Virus record (IMG/VR): IMGVR_UViG_3300025840_000238
Span: 1-24,294 of that record
Reading direction: 5' to 3' (one strand)
Length of the DNA: 24,294 nt
From: a virus
Numbering within the stretch: the stretch's first letter is position 1; every line of letters begins with the position of its first letter. The notes under the pieces are model-generated. The model did not search any database. It worked only from the letters and a program-made list of their open reading frames with translations, and was not told the DNA's origin. The translations under genes and the position numbers were made by a program. Shown here one piece after another: positions 1-7,772 of this stretch.

Positions 1-1
1 C

Positions 2-286
2 GAAGTAAATGAGGTTATGCAATTCTTTCAAATTGCTAATGCTCTTGGGCCTGGTGGTGTTGCTGAAGTTAAACCAGATGCTATTGCAGCATTCGTTGGA
101 GATAAACTAGGTATACCTTCAGAACTTAGAACTTCACCAGAAGAGAAACAACAAATTATACAACAGAGTATGCAGATGTTATCTGCTCAAGGTATGATGC
201 AAGGAGGTGGACCAGCTCCAGGACAAGCTGCACAACCAACACAACAAGAACCGGTAGAGGCTGTAGAAGAACAACTTAGATCATGA
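2..286 (+). CDS. Portal (head-to-tail connector) protein, C-terminal end, partial
   Basis: The frame is open from the left edge, so this is the 3' end of a longer gene and the first ATG at position 17 is internal. About 94 residues are visible. The motif DKLGIPSELRTSPEE followed by a Q/M-rich helix and a Gly/Pro/Gln-rich tail is typical of the C-terminus of T7 gp8-like portals. The family forms the dodecameric ring at the capsid vertex through which DNA enters and leaves. The position directly before the Bbp19-like gene and the scaffold supports this. The stop codon overlaps the next start as ATGA. The bulk of the gene lies outside the window, so the call rests on the tail motif and gene order. 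Confidence 0.8.
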   Translation, partial: EVNEVMQFFQIANALGPGGVAEVKPDAIAAFVGDKLGIPSELRTSPEEKQQIIQQSMQMLSAQGMMQGGGPAPGQAAQPTQQEPVEAVEEQLRS

Positions 287-546
287 AACAAGGCTGGGAT
301 GGAATAGAATTCTTAGATGTAAAACCTAAGAATGAAAATAAAGACACAGAATTAGAAACTAACAAAGCATTTGCTAGAACTTTTGAAACTGAAGAAGGAA
401 AGAAAGTTTTAGAGTTTCTAATTAATAAAACTTTACAACAACCAACATGGATCCCTGGTGGTGATAATAGTTATGGTTATGCTAGAGAAGGGCAAAACAG
501 TATCATTAGAGAAATCCAAACTAGAATAGGAAGGACAAAACAATGA
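283..546 (+). CDS. Bbp19-like small head-associated protein
   Basis: The product is 87 residues. It contains a conserved core, FETEEGKKVLEFLINKT near residues 35-50, then WIPGG at about 56-60, and YAREGQNSIIREIQ at about 66-79. This matches the pattern of the Bbp19-like family found between portal and scaffold genes in BPP-1-like and marine podophages. Its biochemical role is not established; it is usually treated as a minor head or packaging-associated protein. It overlaps the portal gene by ATGA (283-286) and the scaffold gene by ATGA (543-546), so it is almost certainly translated in coupling with both. No membrane segment or signal peptide is visible. Confidence 0.75.
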   Translation: MKQGWDGIEFLDVKPKNENKDTELETNKAFARTFETEEGKKVLEFLINKTLQQPTWIPGGDNSYGYAREGQNSIIREIQTRIGRTKQ

Positions 547-1364
547 GTAATGAAAATATAGAAGAAAATAAAAATGAAGGATTAATGGCAAACACTTCCC
601 CACAAGTAGAGCAAGAGGCTCCTAACCCGGAAGAAACAGTTATACCTCATTTAGAAGATGACAATAAAGATCAAACAGTAGAAGAGGCTAAAGCTGAACA
701 AGAAACAAAAGTTTTAGAAAAACCAGAATACATTGAAGATAAATTTTGGGATCCTAAGTCTGGTGCTAAGATTGAAGAGTTAAGTCATTCTTATAAAGAA
801 TTACAAAAACAATTTTCTATGGGTAAACACAAAGCTCCTTCTGAGTATGATTTATCTGTAATGGAAGATGTTGATATTGAGAATGATGTCCTAGCTAAAG
901 AATTTTTAGATTGGGCAAAAGAGAATAAACCAACTCAAGGTGCTTTTGATAAACTTGTAAACACATTTAAGACATTATCTCAACAACAAGCACAAGAAGA
1001 AAGTATTAATCCAGATGAAGAGGCTAAAGCTCTTGGTCCAAATGCAGATCAAATTATTAGTGGTATTAAAACTTGGGGACAAGGATTAGTAGCCAAAGGT
1101 GTATGGTCTGATCAAGACTTTGAAGAGTTTAAAGTATTTGCTGCAACAGCTAATGGTATTAATGCATTAAATAAAGTAAGAAAATATTATGGTGAACAAA
1201 CAATTCCAACTGCACCAGTAGATGTAGATGGAGCTGCAAGTAAACAAGAACTATATGAAATGGTAGCAGATCCTAAATACAAATCAGATCCAGCATATAG
1301 AAGAAAAGTTGAAGAACAGTTTGCTAGAGCTTTTCCAGGTAAAGTTAATACTGGAGATATTTAA
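543..1364 (+). CDS. Capsid scaffolding (assembly) protein
   Basis: The product is 273 residues, strongly acidic and rich in Glu, Gln and Lys in its first 80 residues. A segment with KFWDPKSGAKIEELSHSYKEL (split here for length as KFWDPKSGAK and IEELSHSYKEL) lies at about 67-87. The C-terminus has MVADPKYKSDPAYRRKVEEQ, the end typical of T7 gp9-like capsid assembly proteins, which binds coat protein. In the family the protein nucleates procapsid assembly inside the shell and leaves before or during DNA packaging. Its place immediately before the major capsid gene fits. The start overlaps the upstream gene by ATGA. A 172-base non-coding leader separates it from the capsid gene. Confidence 0.85.
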   Translation: MSNENIEENKNEGLMANTSPQVEQEAPNPEETVIPHLEDDNKDQTVEEAKAEQETKVLEKPEYIEDKFWDPKSGAKIEELSHSYKELQKQFSMGKHKAPSEYDLSVMEDVDIENDVLAKEFLDWAKENKPTQGAFDKLVNTFKTLSQQQAQEESINPDEEAKALGPNADQIISGIKTWGQGLVAKGVWSDQDFEEFKVFAATANGINALNKVRKYYGEQTIPTAPVDVDGAASKQELYEMVADPKYKSDPAYRRKVEEQFARAFPGKVNTGDI

Positions 1365-1373
1365 TTTAGGTAC

Positions 1374-1402
1374 TTGATAATTTTATAAAATTCGACTATT
1401 CT
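1374..1402 (+). promoter_or_regulatory. Candidate sigma70-like promoter for the capsid gene
   Basis: TTGATA at 1374-1379 and TATTCT at 1397-1402 are separated by 17 bases. They match the TTGACA and TATAAT consensus at 5/6 and 4/6 positions. The site lies just after the scaffold stop in the only sizeable gap among the head genes. T7-like phages often transcribe the capsid gene from its own strong promoter, so the position makes sense. In AT-rich DNA such matches also arise by chance. No phage RNA polymerase gene is visible in this window. Confidence 0.4.
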
Positions 1403-1408
1403 TATAGC

Positions 1409-1536
1409 CGAAGATAACCAAATTTATAAATGGCCTTCTGGCTGGTGAGCAAAGACACCATTTTTGTCAGCCGGGCTTTACCCCGACAACTGCAAGTTAA
1501 GTAAAACTAATGTGTTAAAAACAAGGAGATAAAAGT
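1409..1536 (+). ncRNA. Possible structured 5' leader of the capsid mRNA
   Basis: This is the non-coding stretch ahead of the capsid gene. It can form TGGTG/CACCA (1443-1447 with 1456-1460) with an 8-base loop followed by five T. It can also form TTGTC/GACAA (1464-1468 with 1485-1489), extended inward by GGG/CCC (1473-1475 with 1482-1484). A competing pairing joins GGCTGG (1440-1445) with TCAGCC (1467-1472) and excludes both. It is richer in G and C than its surroundings. No known riboswitch class is recognised. The pairing is read by eye, without a folding calculation. Confidence 0.35.
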
Positions 1537-2388
1537 ATGGCACAATCAATAACAAATGCTTTTGTAACTTTGTTCGATGCCGAGGTAAAACAAGCATATC
1601 AAGGAGAGAGTTCTCTTCTTAATTGCGTAAGGCTAAGACAAGGTGTACAAGGCAACACTTACAAATTCCCTAAATTAGGGAAAGGAAGTGCAACTGCTCG
1701 TATCCCTCAGACAGATGTAACACCTCTAAATGTAACTTACTCTCAAGTAACTGCATCTATGAGTGACTACAATGCTGCTGAGTATTCGGACATCTTCCAT
1801 CAAGCAAAAGTAAACTTTGATGAAAGACAAGAATTGGTACAAGTAGTATCTAAAGCAATCGGTAGAAGAATGGATCAACTTATCATTGATGGGTTAGATG
1901 CAGCATCTTCACCTTCAACTGTAGCAAAAACAGTCGTGACTTCTGGATCAGCAGCAGCCTCTAACTTAAATGTTGGTAAGCTAATTGCTGCTAAGAAAGC
2001 TCTTGACGCAAAGAATGTCCCGTTTGACGACAGACATATCGTTGTTCATGCTAATAACCTATCTGGGTTACTTGGTGATGAGAGAGCAATTTCTGGTGAT
2101 TTCGCAACTGTGAAGGCTTTGGTTTCTGGTGAGATCAATACTTTCTTAGGTTTCCGTTTCTATATTTTAGGAGACAGAGACGAAGGAGGTCTACCATTAT
2201 CAACTAATGACAGAACTTGTTATGCGTTCCACAGATCATCAATCGGTATGGCTGTTAACATGGCACAGAAAACTGAAATTAACTATGTTCCGGAGAAAAC
2301 TTCGTTCCTAGTTAACTCAATGTTCTCTGCTGGTGCAGTAGCTATTGATGACGAAGGTATCGTTAAAATAACTTGTGATGAAAGCTAA
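1537..2388 (+). CDS. Major capsid protein
   Basis: The product is 283 residues and forms the icosahedral shell. It matches the short coat proteins of BPP-1-like and pelagiphage-type podophages: N-terminal MAQSITNAFVTLFDAEVKQAY, a central acidic helix with DERQELVQVVSKAIGRRMDQL at about 94-115, and a C-terminal Gly/Ala-rich beta segment with IDDEGIV. The ribosome binding site is strong (AAGGAG, about 8 bases before ATG), as expected for the most abundant protein. Codon use differs from the neighbours, with more TTC, ATC and AAC, which fits high expression. The gene ends in tandem stops TAA TAG. It lies between the scaffold and a small decoration-type gene. Confidence 0.88.
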   Translation: MAQSITNAFVTLFDAEVKQAYQGESSLLNCVRLRQGVQGNTYKFPKLGKGSATARIPQTDVTPLNVTYSQVTASMSDYNAAEYSDIFHQAKVNFDERQELVQVVSKAIGRRMDQLIIDGLDAASSPSTVAKTVVTSGSAAASNLNVGKLIAAKKALDAKNVPFDDRHIVVHANNLSGLLGDERAISGDFATVKALVSGEINTFLGFRFYILGDRDEGGLPLSTNDRTCYAFHRSSIGMAVNMAQKTEINYVPEKTSFLVNSMFSAGAVAIDDEGIVKITCDES

Positions 2389-2403
2389 TAGAGGAGAATA
2401 ATT

Positions 2404-2685
2404 ATGGCTTATACTAAAGACAACTTACAACCAATCGGTGGTCAAGCTAAAGCTGGTAATGCTCCTCAAATGTGGAGTTACACAGCACCTGGTACTGATG
2501 CGATTGCTGACATTAATACTGAAGGGTACTTCAATAGTGCCTCTGATGTTTTAAAAGTTGGTGATTTAATTCATGTATGGGATAGCTCTGTACCAACTTC
2601 TACTTTAGTTACTGTTTTAAGTAACGCAAGTGGAGTTGTTGATGTATCTGATGGAACAGCTCTATCAGTTGCAGACGCAGACTAA
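2404..2685 (+). CDS. Putative capsid decoration or head-stabilising protein
   Basis: The product is 93 residues, with no membrane segment. It has the motif GGQAKAGNAPQMWSYTAPGTDA near residues 12-33 (written here only as landmarks: GGQAKAG, then MWSYTAPGTD), then EGYFN, then LKVGDLIHVWDS at about 50-61, then a Thr/Val-rich beta stretch. Proteins of this shape sit directly after capsid genes in many phages and are inferred to be beta-rich decoration or head-fiber-base proteins. The gene is 15 bases after the capsid stop, has its own GAGGAG ribosome site, and shares the capsid reading phase behind two stops, so it is not a read-through extension. The function is inferred from position. Confidence 0.6.
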   Translation: MAYTKDNLQPIGGQAKAGNAPQMWSYTAPGTDAIADINTEGYFNSASDVLKVGDLIHVWDSSVPTSTLVTVLSNASGVVDVSDGTALSVADAD

Positions 2686-2699
2686 TAACTAATACTGGG

Positions 2700-2717
2700 G
2701 AGGCCCTTCGGGGCCTC
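2700..2717 (+). terminator. UUCG tetraloop hairpin after capsid and decoration genes
   Basis: GAGGCCC (2700-2706) pairs perfectly with GGGCCTC (2711-2717) around TTCG, giving a 7-base-pair GC-rich stem closed by the very stable C(UUCG)G loop. It lies between the decoration gene stop and the tail tubular A start. The following TTCACAAATT is a poor U-tract. It may be a partial (leaky) terminator, as T7 has after its capsid gene, or a 3' end that protects capsid mRNA. It is the clearest hairpin seen by eye in the window. Confidence 0.7.
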
Positions 2718-2738
2718 TTCACAAATTAGAGGATTTAA

Positions 2739-3374
2739 ATGGCAAGTGGAGATACAAATGTTTCAATCTGTAACCAAGCATTAATATTACTGGGTTCAGA
2801 TACAATTTCGTCTTTTAGTGATGCAAGTAATGATGCATCAACTATCTGTAATAACATCTATGATACAGTTAAGAGACAAGCACTATCTTTATATCCCTGG
2901 TCCTTTGCTTTAACAAAAGTACAACTTTCTAGATCTTCAACTATACCTATTAATGAATGGTCATACCAATATGATTTACCATCTACTTCTGTATCTGGTA
3001 CACCATTACAAGTTTATAATTCAAGCTCTACAAGAATATTACCAATTCAAAATTACGAAATTTTATATACTGGCTCTGGTCCAACTATAGCTACTAATGA
3101 AGAAACTATTTATGTTGATTATATAACTTCTGCAATTACAGAAGGAGTAATGCCCTCATATTTTGTTCAGCTACTCGTTTATATGATGGCATGGCATCTA
3201 GCAGAACCAGTAACAGATCAAATAACTAAATCTGATTATTGGAGAAAAGTAGCTGTGGGTACGGAAAGCGAAAATGGAAGGGGTGGGTATTTTCGACAAG
3301 CAACTAATATTGACGGAAGAGGAAAACCAAATTACGCAATAGTGGATTTCCCATTAACAGATGTTAGAGACTAA
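2739..3374 (+). CDS. Tail tubular protein A (T7 gp11-like)
   Basis: The product is 211 residues. It starts with an N-terminal helix pattern SICNQALILLGSDTISSFSD and continues with ALSLYPWSFALTKVQL near residues 50-65. This is characteristic of the gp11-like gatekeeper family, which forms the ring joining the portal to the nozzle. A later WSYQYDLP and YEILYTG pattern also fits that family. In the virion the protein acts as the head-tail adaptor and binds tubular protein B. The start ATG follows an AGAGGA ribosome site 6-8 bases upstream, just downstream of the UUCG hairpin. The stop overlaps the next start as TAATG, so it is translationally coupled to the nozzle gene. Confidence 0.85.
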   Translation: MASGDTNVSICNQALILLGSDTISSFSDASNDASTICNNIYDTVKRQALSLYPWSFALTKVQLSRSSTIPINEWSYQYDLPSTSVSGTPLQVYNSSSTRILPIQNYEILYTGSGPTIATNEETIYVDYITSAITEGVMPSYFVQLLVYMMAWHLAEPVTDQITKSDYWRKVAVGTESENGRGGYFRQATNIDGRGKPNYAIVDFPLTDVRD

Positions 3375-5338
3375 TGAGCAGAGCTGTAACAATTCAATCA
3401 AACTTCACAACTGGAGAACTAGATCCATTATTAAATTCTAGGATTGATATTAATCAATATTATAATGCTCTTGATAAAGCTCGTAATGTTTTAATCCAAC
3501 CACAAGGTGGTGCTGTTCGTAGACCAGGGTTAGAATATATTAGTACAATACCTTCTGCTGCCAATCCTCAAAATGGAGTAAGATTGGTTCCATTTGAATT
3601 TTCAACTACTCAAAGTTACATGATGTTATTTGTTAATAATAGAATGTATGTTTATAAAGATAAAGAATTAGTAACTAATATTAATGGATCTGGTAATGAT
3701 TATTTAACTACTACAATTCAAAGCTCATACTTAGCTACTTTAGATTATGCTCAGTCTGCTGATACATTAATTGTAGTGCATGAAGATATGCAGCCAGTAG
3801 AAATTACTAGAGGTGCAAGTGATAGCTCTTGGACAATTACAAATATTACTTTTGATTACACACCTCAGTATGCATTTACTATTACGACAACTGCTGGAGG
3901 TCATTCACTAACACCTAGTGAAGTAGATGGTAATATTACTCTTAGTGCTGGTGGTGGATCTTTTTCTGCTAGTGATGTTGGTCAGTATGTTGAGACTAAT
4001 GATGGATTAGGTAGAGCAAGAATTACTCGTTATGTTTCATCAAGTGAAGTAGAGGCTATTGTTGAAATACCTTTTTTTAATACGGATGCTATTGCATCTG
4101 GATCTTGGTTTATTGAAAGTGGATATGAAGATGCCTGGAGCTCATCTAAAGGATGGCCAAGAACTGTAACCTTTCACCAGGGTAGATTATATTTTGGTGG
4201 ATCTAAGTCTAGACCTAATACAATCTTTGCATCTAGAGTTGCAAGGTTTTTTGATTTTAATCCTGGAGAAACTTTAGATGATGATGCTATTGATGCTACT
4301 CTATCAACTGATAGTGTTAATGCTATAACTGGATTGTTTGCTGGTAGAGACTTACAGATCTTTACTAAAGGAGGTGAATTTTTTATTTCTCAGGCATCAC
4401 TAGATCCTATTACTCCAAACAACTTAGTTGTAAGTACAGCAACAAGAAGAGGGGCCAAAGAAGGTATTAAACCTATTGGTGCTGAGAGTGGTACTTTATT
4501 TATTCAAAGAGCTGGTAAAGCATTAAGAGAATTTTTATTTAGTGATGTGGAGTTATCTTATATCTCTAATAATATTTCTTTATTATCTTCTCACTTATTA
4601 AGATCTCCATCTGACATGGCTCTTAGAAAAGCAACATCTACTGATGATGGTGACTTATTAATGATTGTTAATGGCAGCGATGGATCTCTTGCAACTTATT
4701 CTATTTTAAGAGGACAAAATGTTATTGCTCCATCTTTATCAACTGTTGATGGTGAGTTTGTAAAAGTAGCTGTTGATGTTGATCAAATTTATTTTGTAAT
4801 AAAAAGAACTATAAATGGATCTACTGTTTATTATGTAGAGGCATTCAATGATGATAATACAACAGACAGTAATGTTTTATTAACGGGTGCATCTTTACCT
4901 GGATCAACAACTGTAACTGGTTTAGATCATTTAGAAGGTGAAACTGTAAAAGTTATTGCTGATGATCTTATGCAATCTGATAAGACTGTATCTTCCGGGC
5001 AAATCACTTTAGATAGTGTCCCAACATCTTATGTAGAAATAGGATTAGACTTTACTACAGAGATTAAAACTTTACCGGTGGAATTAAAATTATCTAGTGG
5101 TAATGTATTAGCACAGAAAAAAAGAATAGTAGAGGCAACAGCAAATATGTACTTGACACAAAATTTAACATTGAATGGAAGTGATTTTAGTTTTACTGCT
5201 GGTGATTTCTATACTGGATTAAAAAGAAGAAAACCAATTTTAGGTTATGACAGACGAGGACAGATGACATTCTCCCAATCTCAGCCCTTGTTTTTTACTT
5301 TATTGGGAGTTGAATTTAAAGTGAGTGTAGGACAATGA
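3374..5338 (+). CDS. Tail tubular protein B (T7 gp12-like tail nozzle)
   Basis: The product is 654 residues. The N-terminus has NFTTGELDPLLNSR, then YYNALDKARNVLIQPQGGAV, then RRPGLEYI near residue 50. This is the signature of the nozzle proteins of BPP-1/T7-like podophages. The rest is long beta-rich sequence with TFHQGRLYFGGS at about residue 265 and AVDVDQIYFVIKR at about 470, consistent with a beta-propeller-type nozzle. In the virion a hexamer forms the distal tail tube, carries the fibers and gates DNA. Length is slightly below T7 gp12 (about 790 residues), as is usual in marine relatives. It overlaps the previous gene by TAATG and the next by ATGA. Confidence 0.85.
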   Translation: MSRAVTIQSNFTTGELDPLLNSRIDINQYYNALDKARNVLIQPQGGAVRRPGLEYISTIPSAANPQNGVRLVPFEFSTTQSYMMLFVNNRMYVYKDKELVTNINGSGNDYLTTTIQSSYLATLDYAQSADTLIVVHEDMQPVEITRGASDSSWTITNITFDYTPQYAFTITTTAGGHSLTPSEVDGNITLSAGGGSFSASDVGQYVETNDGLGRARITRYVSSSEVEAIVEIPFFNTDAIASGSWFIESGYEDAWSSSKGWPRTVTFHQGRLYFGGSKSRPNTIFASRVARFFDFNPGETLDDDAIDATLSTDSVNAITGLFAGRDLQIFTKGGEFFISQASLDPITPNNLVVSTATRRGAKEGIKPIGAESGTLFIQRAGKALREFLFSDVELSYISNNISLLSSHLLRSPSDMALRKATSTDDGDLLMIVNGSDGSLATYSILRGQNVIAPSLSTVDGEFVKVAVDVDQIYFVIKRTINGSTVYYVEAFNDDNTTDSNVLLTGASLPGSTTVTGLDHLEGETVKVIADDLMQSDKTVSSGQITLDSVPTSYVEIGLDFTTEIKTLPVELKLSSGNVLAQKKRIVEATANMYLTQNLTLNGSDFSFTAGDFYTGLKRRKPILGYDRRGQMTFSQSQPLFFTLLGVEFKVSVGQ

Positions 5339-5850
5339 ACCCTTGGGCAATAGTAGCTGTAGTATCATCTATAGGTAAAGCATATGCAACATACCAACAA
5401 GGTATGGCTACAAAAGCATACTACGATGCTAAAGCTGATGAGGCTCTATTAAAATACAAATCAAAAGAAATAGAGGCAAAAGAACAAGGTGTTAAAGTTT
5501 TACAAGAAACTAATGAAAGTATATCTGAGATGATTGCTAAAGCTGCTGCAAGTGGAATTATGCCAATGGAAGGTTCTGCTGCTACTGCTCAGATTGCATC
5601 ATTAAGAGTTGGATCTGAAGAATTTTCTATTGCATTAATTAATCAAGAGCTAATGCAAAACTTAGGATTAATAGAATTTGGTAATTTAAAAAATGCTGGT
5701 AAACAAGCTAAGAAAGCTGGGATCATGGGAGCTATCTTTGGCCTGGGTACTGATATAGGAACTATAGGACAAGCTGGTGGTTTTGAAACTAAACCCGATG
5801 TTATTGATACTTCTAAAGATATTCCTATGGGACAAGGAGAACCATTCTAA
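5335..5850 (+). CDS. Internal virion protein, T7 gp14-like
   Basis: The product is 171 residues. A hydrophobic N-terminal stretch (WAIVAVVSSIGKAYATY, about 3-19) is followed by a long Ala/Glu/Lys helix with little proline. It then has ASGIMPMEGSAATAQIASL near residue 75 and a Gly-rich hydrophobic end. This is the usual build of the small core protein that inserts into the host outer membrane to begin the ejection channel. Sequence similarity to T7 gp14 itself is low; the call rests on composition, size and its place between the nozzle and the large core proteins. It overlaps the upstream gene by ATGA and the downstream gene by TAATG. Confidence 0.65.
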   Translation: MNPWAIVAVVSSIGKAYATYQQGMATKAYYDAKADEALLKYKSKEIEAKEQGVKVLQETNESISEMIAKAAASGIMPMEGSAATAQIASLRVGSEEFSIALINQELMQNLGLIEFGNLKNAGKQAKKAGIMGAIFGLGTDIGTIGQAGGFETKPDVIDTSKDIPMGQGEPF

Positions 5851-7772
5851 TGGCTAAGAGACAAGTATTCAAAGGAATTAATGCACAGTATTTTTCACCT
5901 ACTGTTTCTCTAGGACAAGAGCAGCAAGTCCAGGCTAGTGGTTATTCTAATCTTGCACAAAACATAGATCGAACTTTAAGATTTGCTATTGGTAAAGTAG
6001 AAAAAGAAAGTGAGATTGCTGCATACGAATATGCTGCGTCTAATCCTTTAACTGTAAGTCAATACTTAAATGCAGATCCAACAGAAAGATCTAAGTTACT
6101 TCCTAAAGGAACTAATAAATACAAATCAGTTTTAAGAAATGCTCAAGTTAATTTCATGGCTACTGATATGGCTATGTCAGCATCTAAAGCTATTTCTGAT
6201 CTTGAGATGGAGGCTACTACATTTGAAATGCCATCTGAACAATTTGAAACTAGATTAAATGCTATTGTTAATGGATACACTCAAGCATTCTTAGATATAG
6301 ATGCAGAAGGAGCTATTACAGTTAAAGCTAAGTTAGCGACTATGGCTCACTCTTCTTACAATAGTTATTTAAGTAATAGTATTAAAAGAGCAAAAGAAAT
6401 TAAAACTGCTGTAGTTACAAACTATGCCCAAGAAAGTATTAATGAAATTGCTAAAGATGTTAATGGGTACATGGGTAAGATTAAAATATATCATGACTTT
6501 GATGATGAAGAAAAAACAATAAGTATTGATGATCATCTTAAACAAAAGAAACAAATTAAGATGAATGAATTAATTATTAAAGGTTATAAAGATATTGATA
6601 CCTGGAGCACCAAATGGGATGCAGAAGTTATTAAACAAAAACAAAATGTATTAAGTACATACTACGATACTCCAGATGTCCAGGAGACAGCTACTCAAGC
6701 AATCGATATGTATGATGAGGCAGAGAAAGGTACCTTTGGTGGTAATACAAATCTTCAAGAAATTTATGCAAGTCTCCCACAAAATGAGAAAGAGGCATAC
6801 TTAGAAAAAGTAGAAAGCTGGGCTAAAGAAGTTAGAGATAATATTAAAGCAAAAGAAGATGCAAGAGTAGCAGATGCAACTGGAATTATTAAAGACACAA
6901 GAGTTAAATACTATGAGGCAAAACTAGATGGTGATTATGTTGCTGCTAAACAACACTTAGATGCAATGAAAAATGTTGATAAAGATGAATATGAAAAACT
7001 AATTAAAGACTTTGATACTTCTATTGACGATGGTGCATTCACAGATGCAGATGAGTATGACAGATTAGAGACATTATTAATTAGAGATCAATTAACAGAT
7101 ATAGATGTTGATGATGCTTATTCAAAAAGAAAAATTACATCTAAACAAAGAAGTGAATTTAAATTAGCAATCGACAAAAGAAAGACAGCTACATTTACTA
7201 AAGCTGATGCTTACATGAAAAAAGCTATTGGTTATGAAGATACTAGAATTAGTATTGGTGATAGTGATGAAAAGAATATGGCATTTGAACGATACAGAAT
7301 TAAATCAAATGAACTTTATGATTATATGATTAATAACCCAGGTATTTCATCTGGTGAATTAATGGCTAAAGCAAAAGAGATTGTTGCTGATCGACAAGTA
7401 GATGCAGACATAACAGTTAAGATTAATACATTAAGAACTAAAATTTCTTCTAATAACAAAGCATATGGTGGTTTCTCATTAATGAATAATGAATTTTTAA
7501 AATATATGAGAGCTCACGATGAGACTATAAAAACCATGAATGACTTCTCTACTAACTATTTTGGATCTGCTGAGAATATGGATAAATTAATTGATGTTTT
7601 AAGATCTATACAAAAAATTCCAGAAGGTGGATCTATTAAAGTAGATGTTCCAGATAAATGGTTTGATGAAGAAGTTAAAAGACCTTTTAATATTAGTGAT
7701 GATAATTTAGATATAATTATTGCTGATGTTAAAGCATTAAAAGAATTGTACAATCAACAAGGTGGTAATTAA
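5850..7772 (+). CDS. Internal virion (core) protein, T7 gp15-like position
   Basis: The product is 640 residues and almost entirely helical in character: Lys, Glu and Asp rich, with few prolines and many heptad-like stretches. The start (GINAQYFSPTVSLGQEQQVQ) has a polar, extended look, as often seen in inner-core proteins. No catalytic motif, membrane segment or transglycosylase active site was recognised. By order (after the gp14-like gene and before two larger core proteins) it takes the place of T7 gp15, a component of the internal core that is ejected and lines the periplasmic DNA conduit. The functional call comes from synteny, not from a domain. TAATG overlaps join it to both neighbours. 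Confidence 0.6.
   Translation: MAKRQVFKGINAQYFSPTVSLGQEQQVQASGYSNLAQNIDRTLRFAIGKVEKESEIAAYEYAASNPLTVSQYLNADPTERSKLLPKGTNKYKSVLRNAQVNFMATDMAMSASKAISDLEMEATTFEMPSEQFETRLNAIVNGYTQAFLDIDAEGAITVKAKLATMAHSSYNSYLSNSIKRAKEIKTAVVTNYAQESINEIAKDVNGYMGKIKIYHDFDDEEKTISIDDHLKQKKQIKMNELIIKGYKDIDTWSTKWDAEVIKQKQNVLSTYYDTPDVQETATQAIDMYDEAEKGTFGGNTNLQEIYASLPQNEKEAYLEKVESWAKEVRDNIKAKEDARVADATGIIKDTRVKYYEAKLDGDYVAAKQHLDAMKNVDKDEYEKLIKDFDTSIDDGAFTDADEYDRLETLLIRDQLTDIDVDDAYSKRKITSKQRSEFKLAIDKRKTATFTKADAYMKKAIGYEDTRISIGDSDEKNMAFERYRIKSNELYDYMINNPGISSGELMAKAKEIVADRQVDADITVKINTLRTKISSNNKAYGGFSLMNNEFLKYMRAHDETIKTMNDFSTNYFGSAENMDKLIDVLRSIQKIPEGGSIKVDVPDKWFDEEVKRPFNISDDNLDIIIADVKALKELYNQQGGN

Noticed and set aside
2386-2406. 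Possible capsid read-through or frameshift product, as in T7 gp10B
   Set aside because: The decoration gene is in the same phase, but tandem stops TAA TAG, its own ribosome site and a fresh ATG intervene, and there is no slippery sequence.
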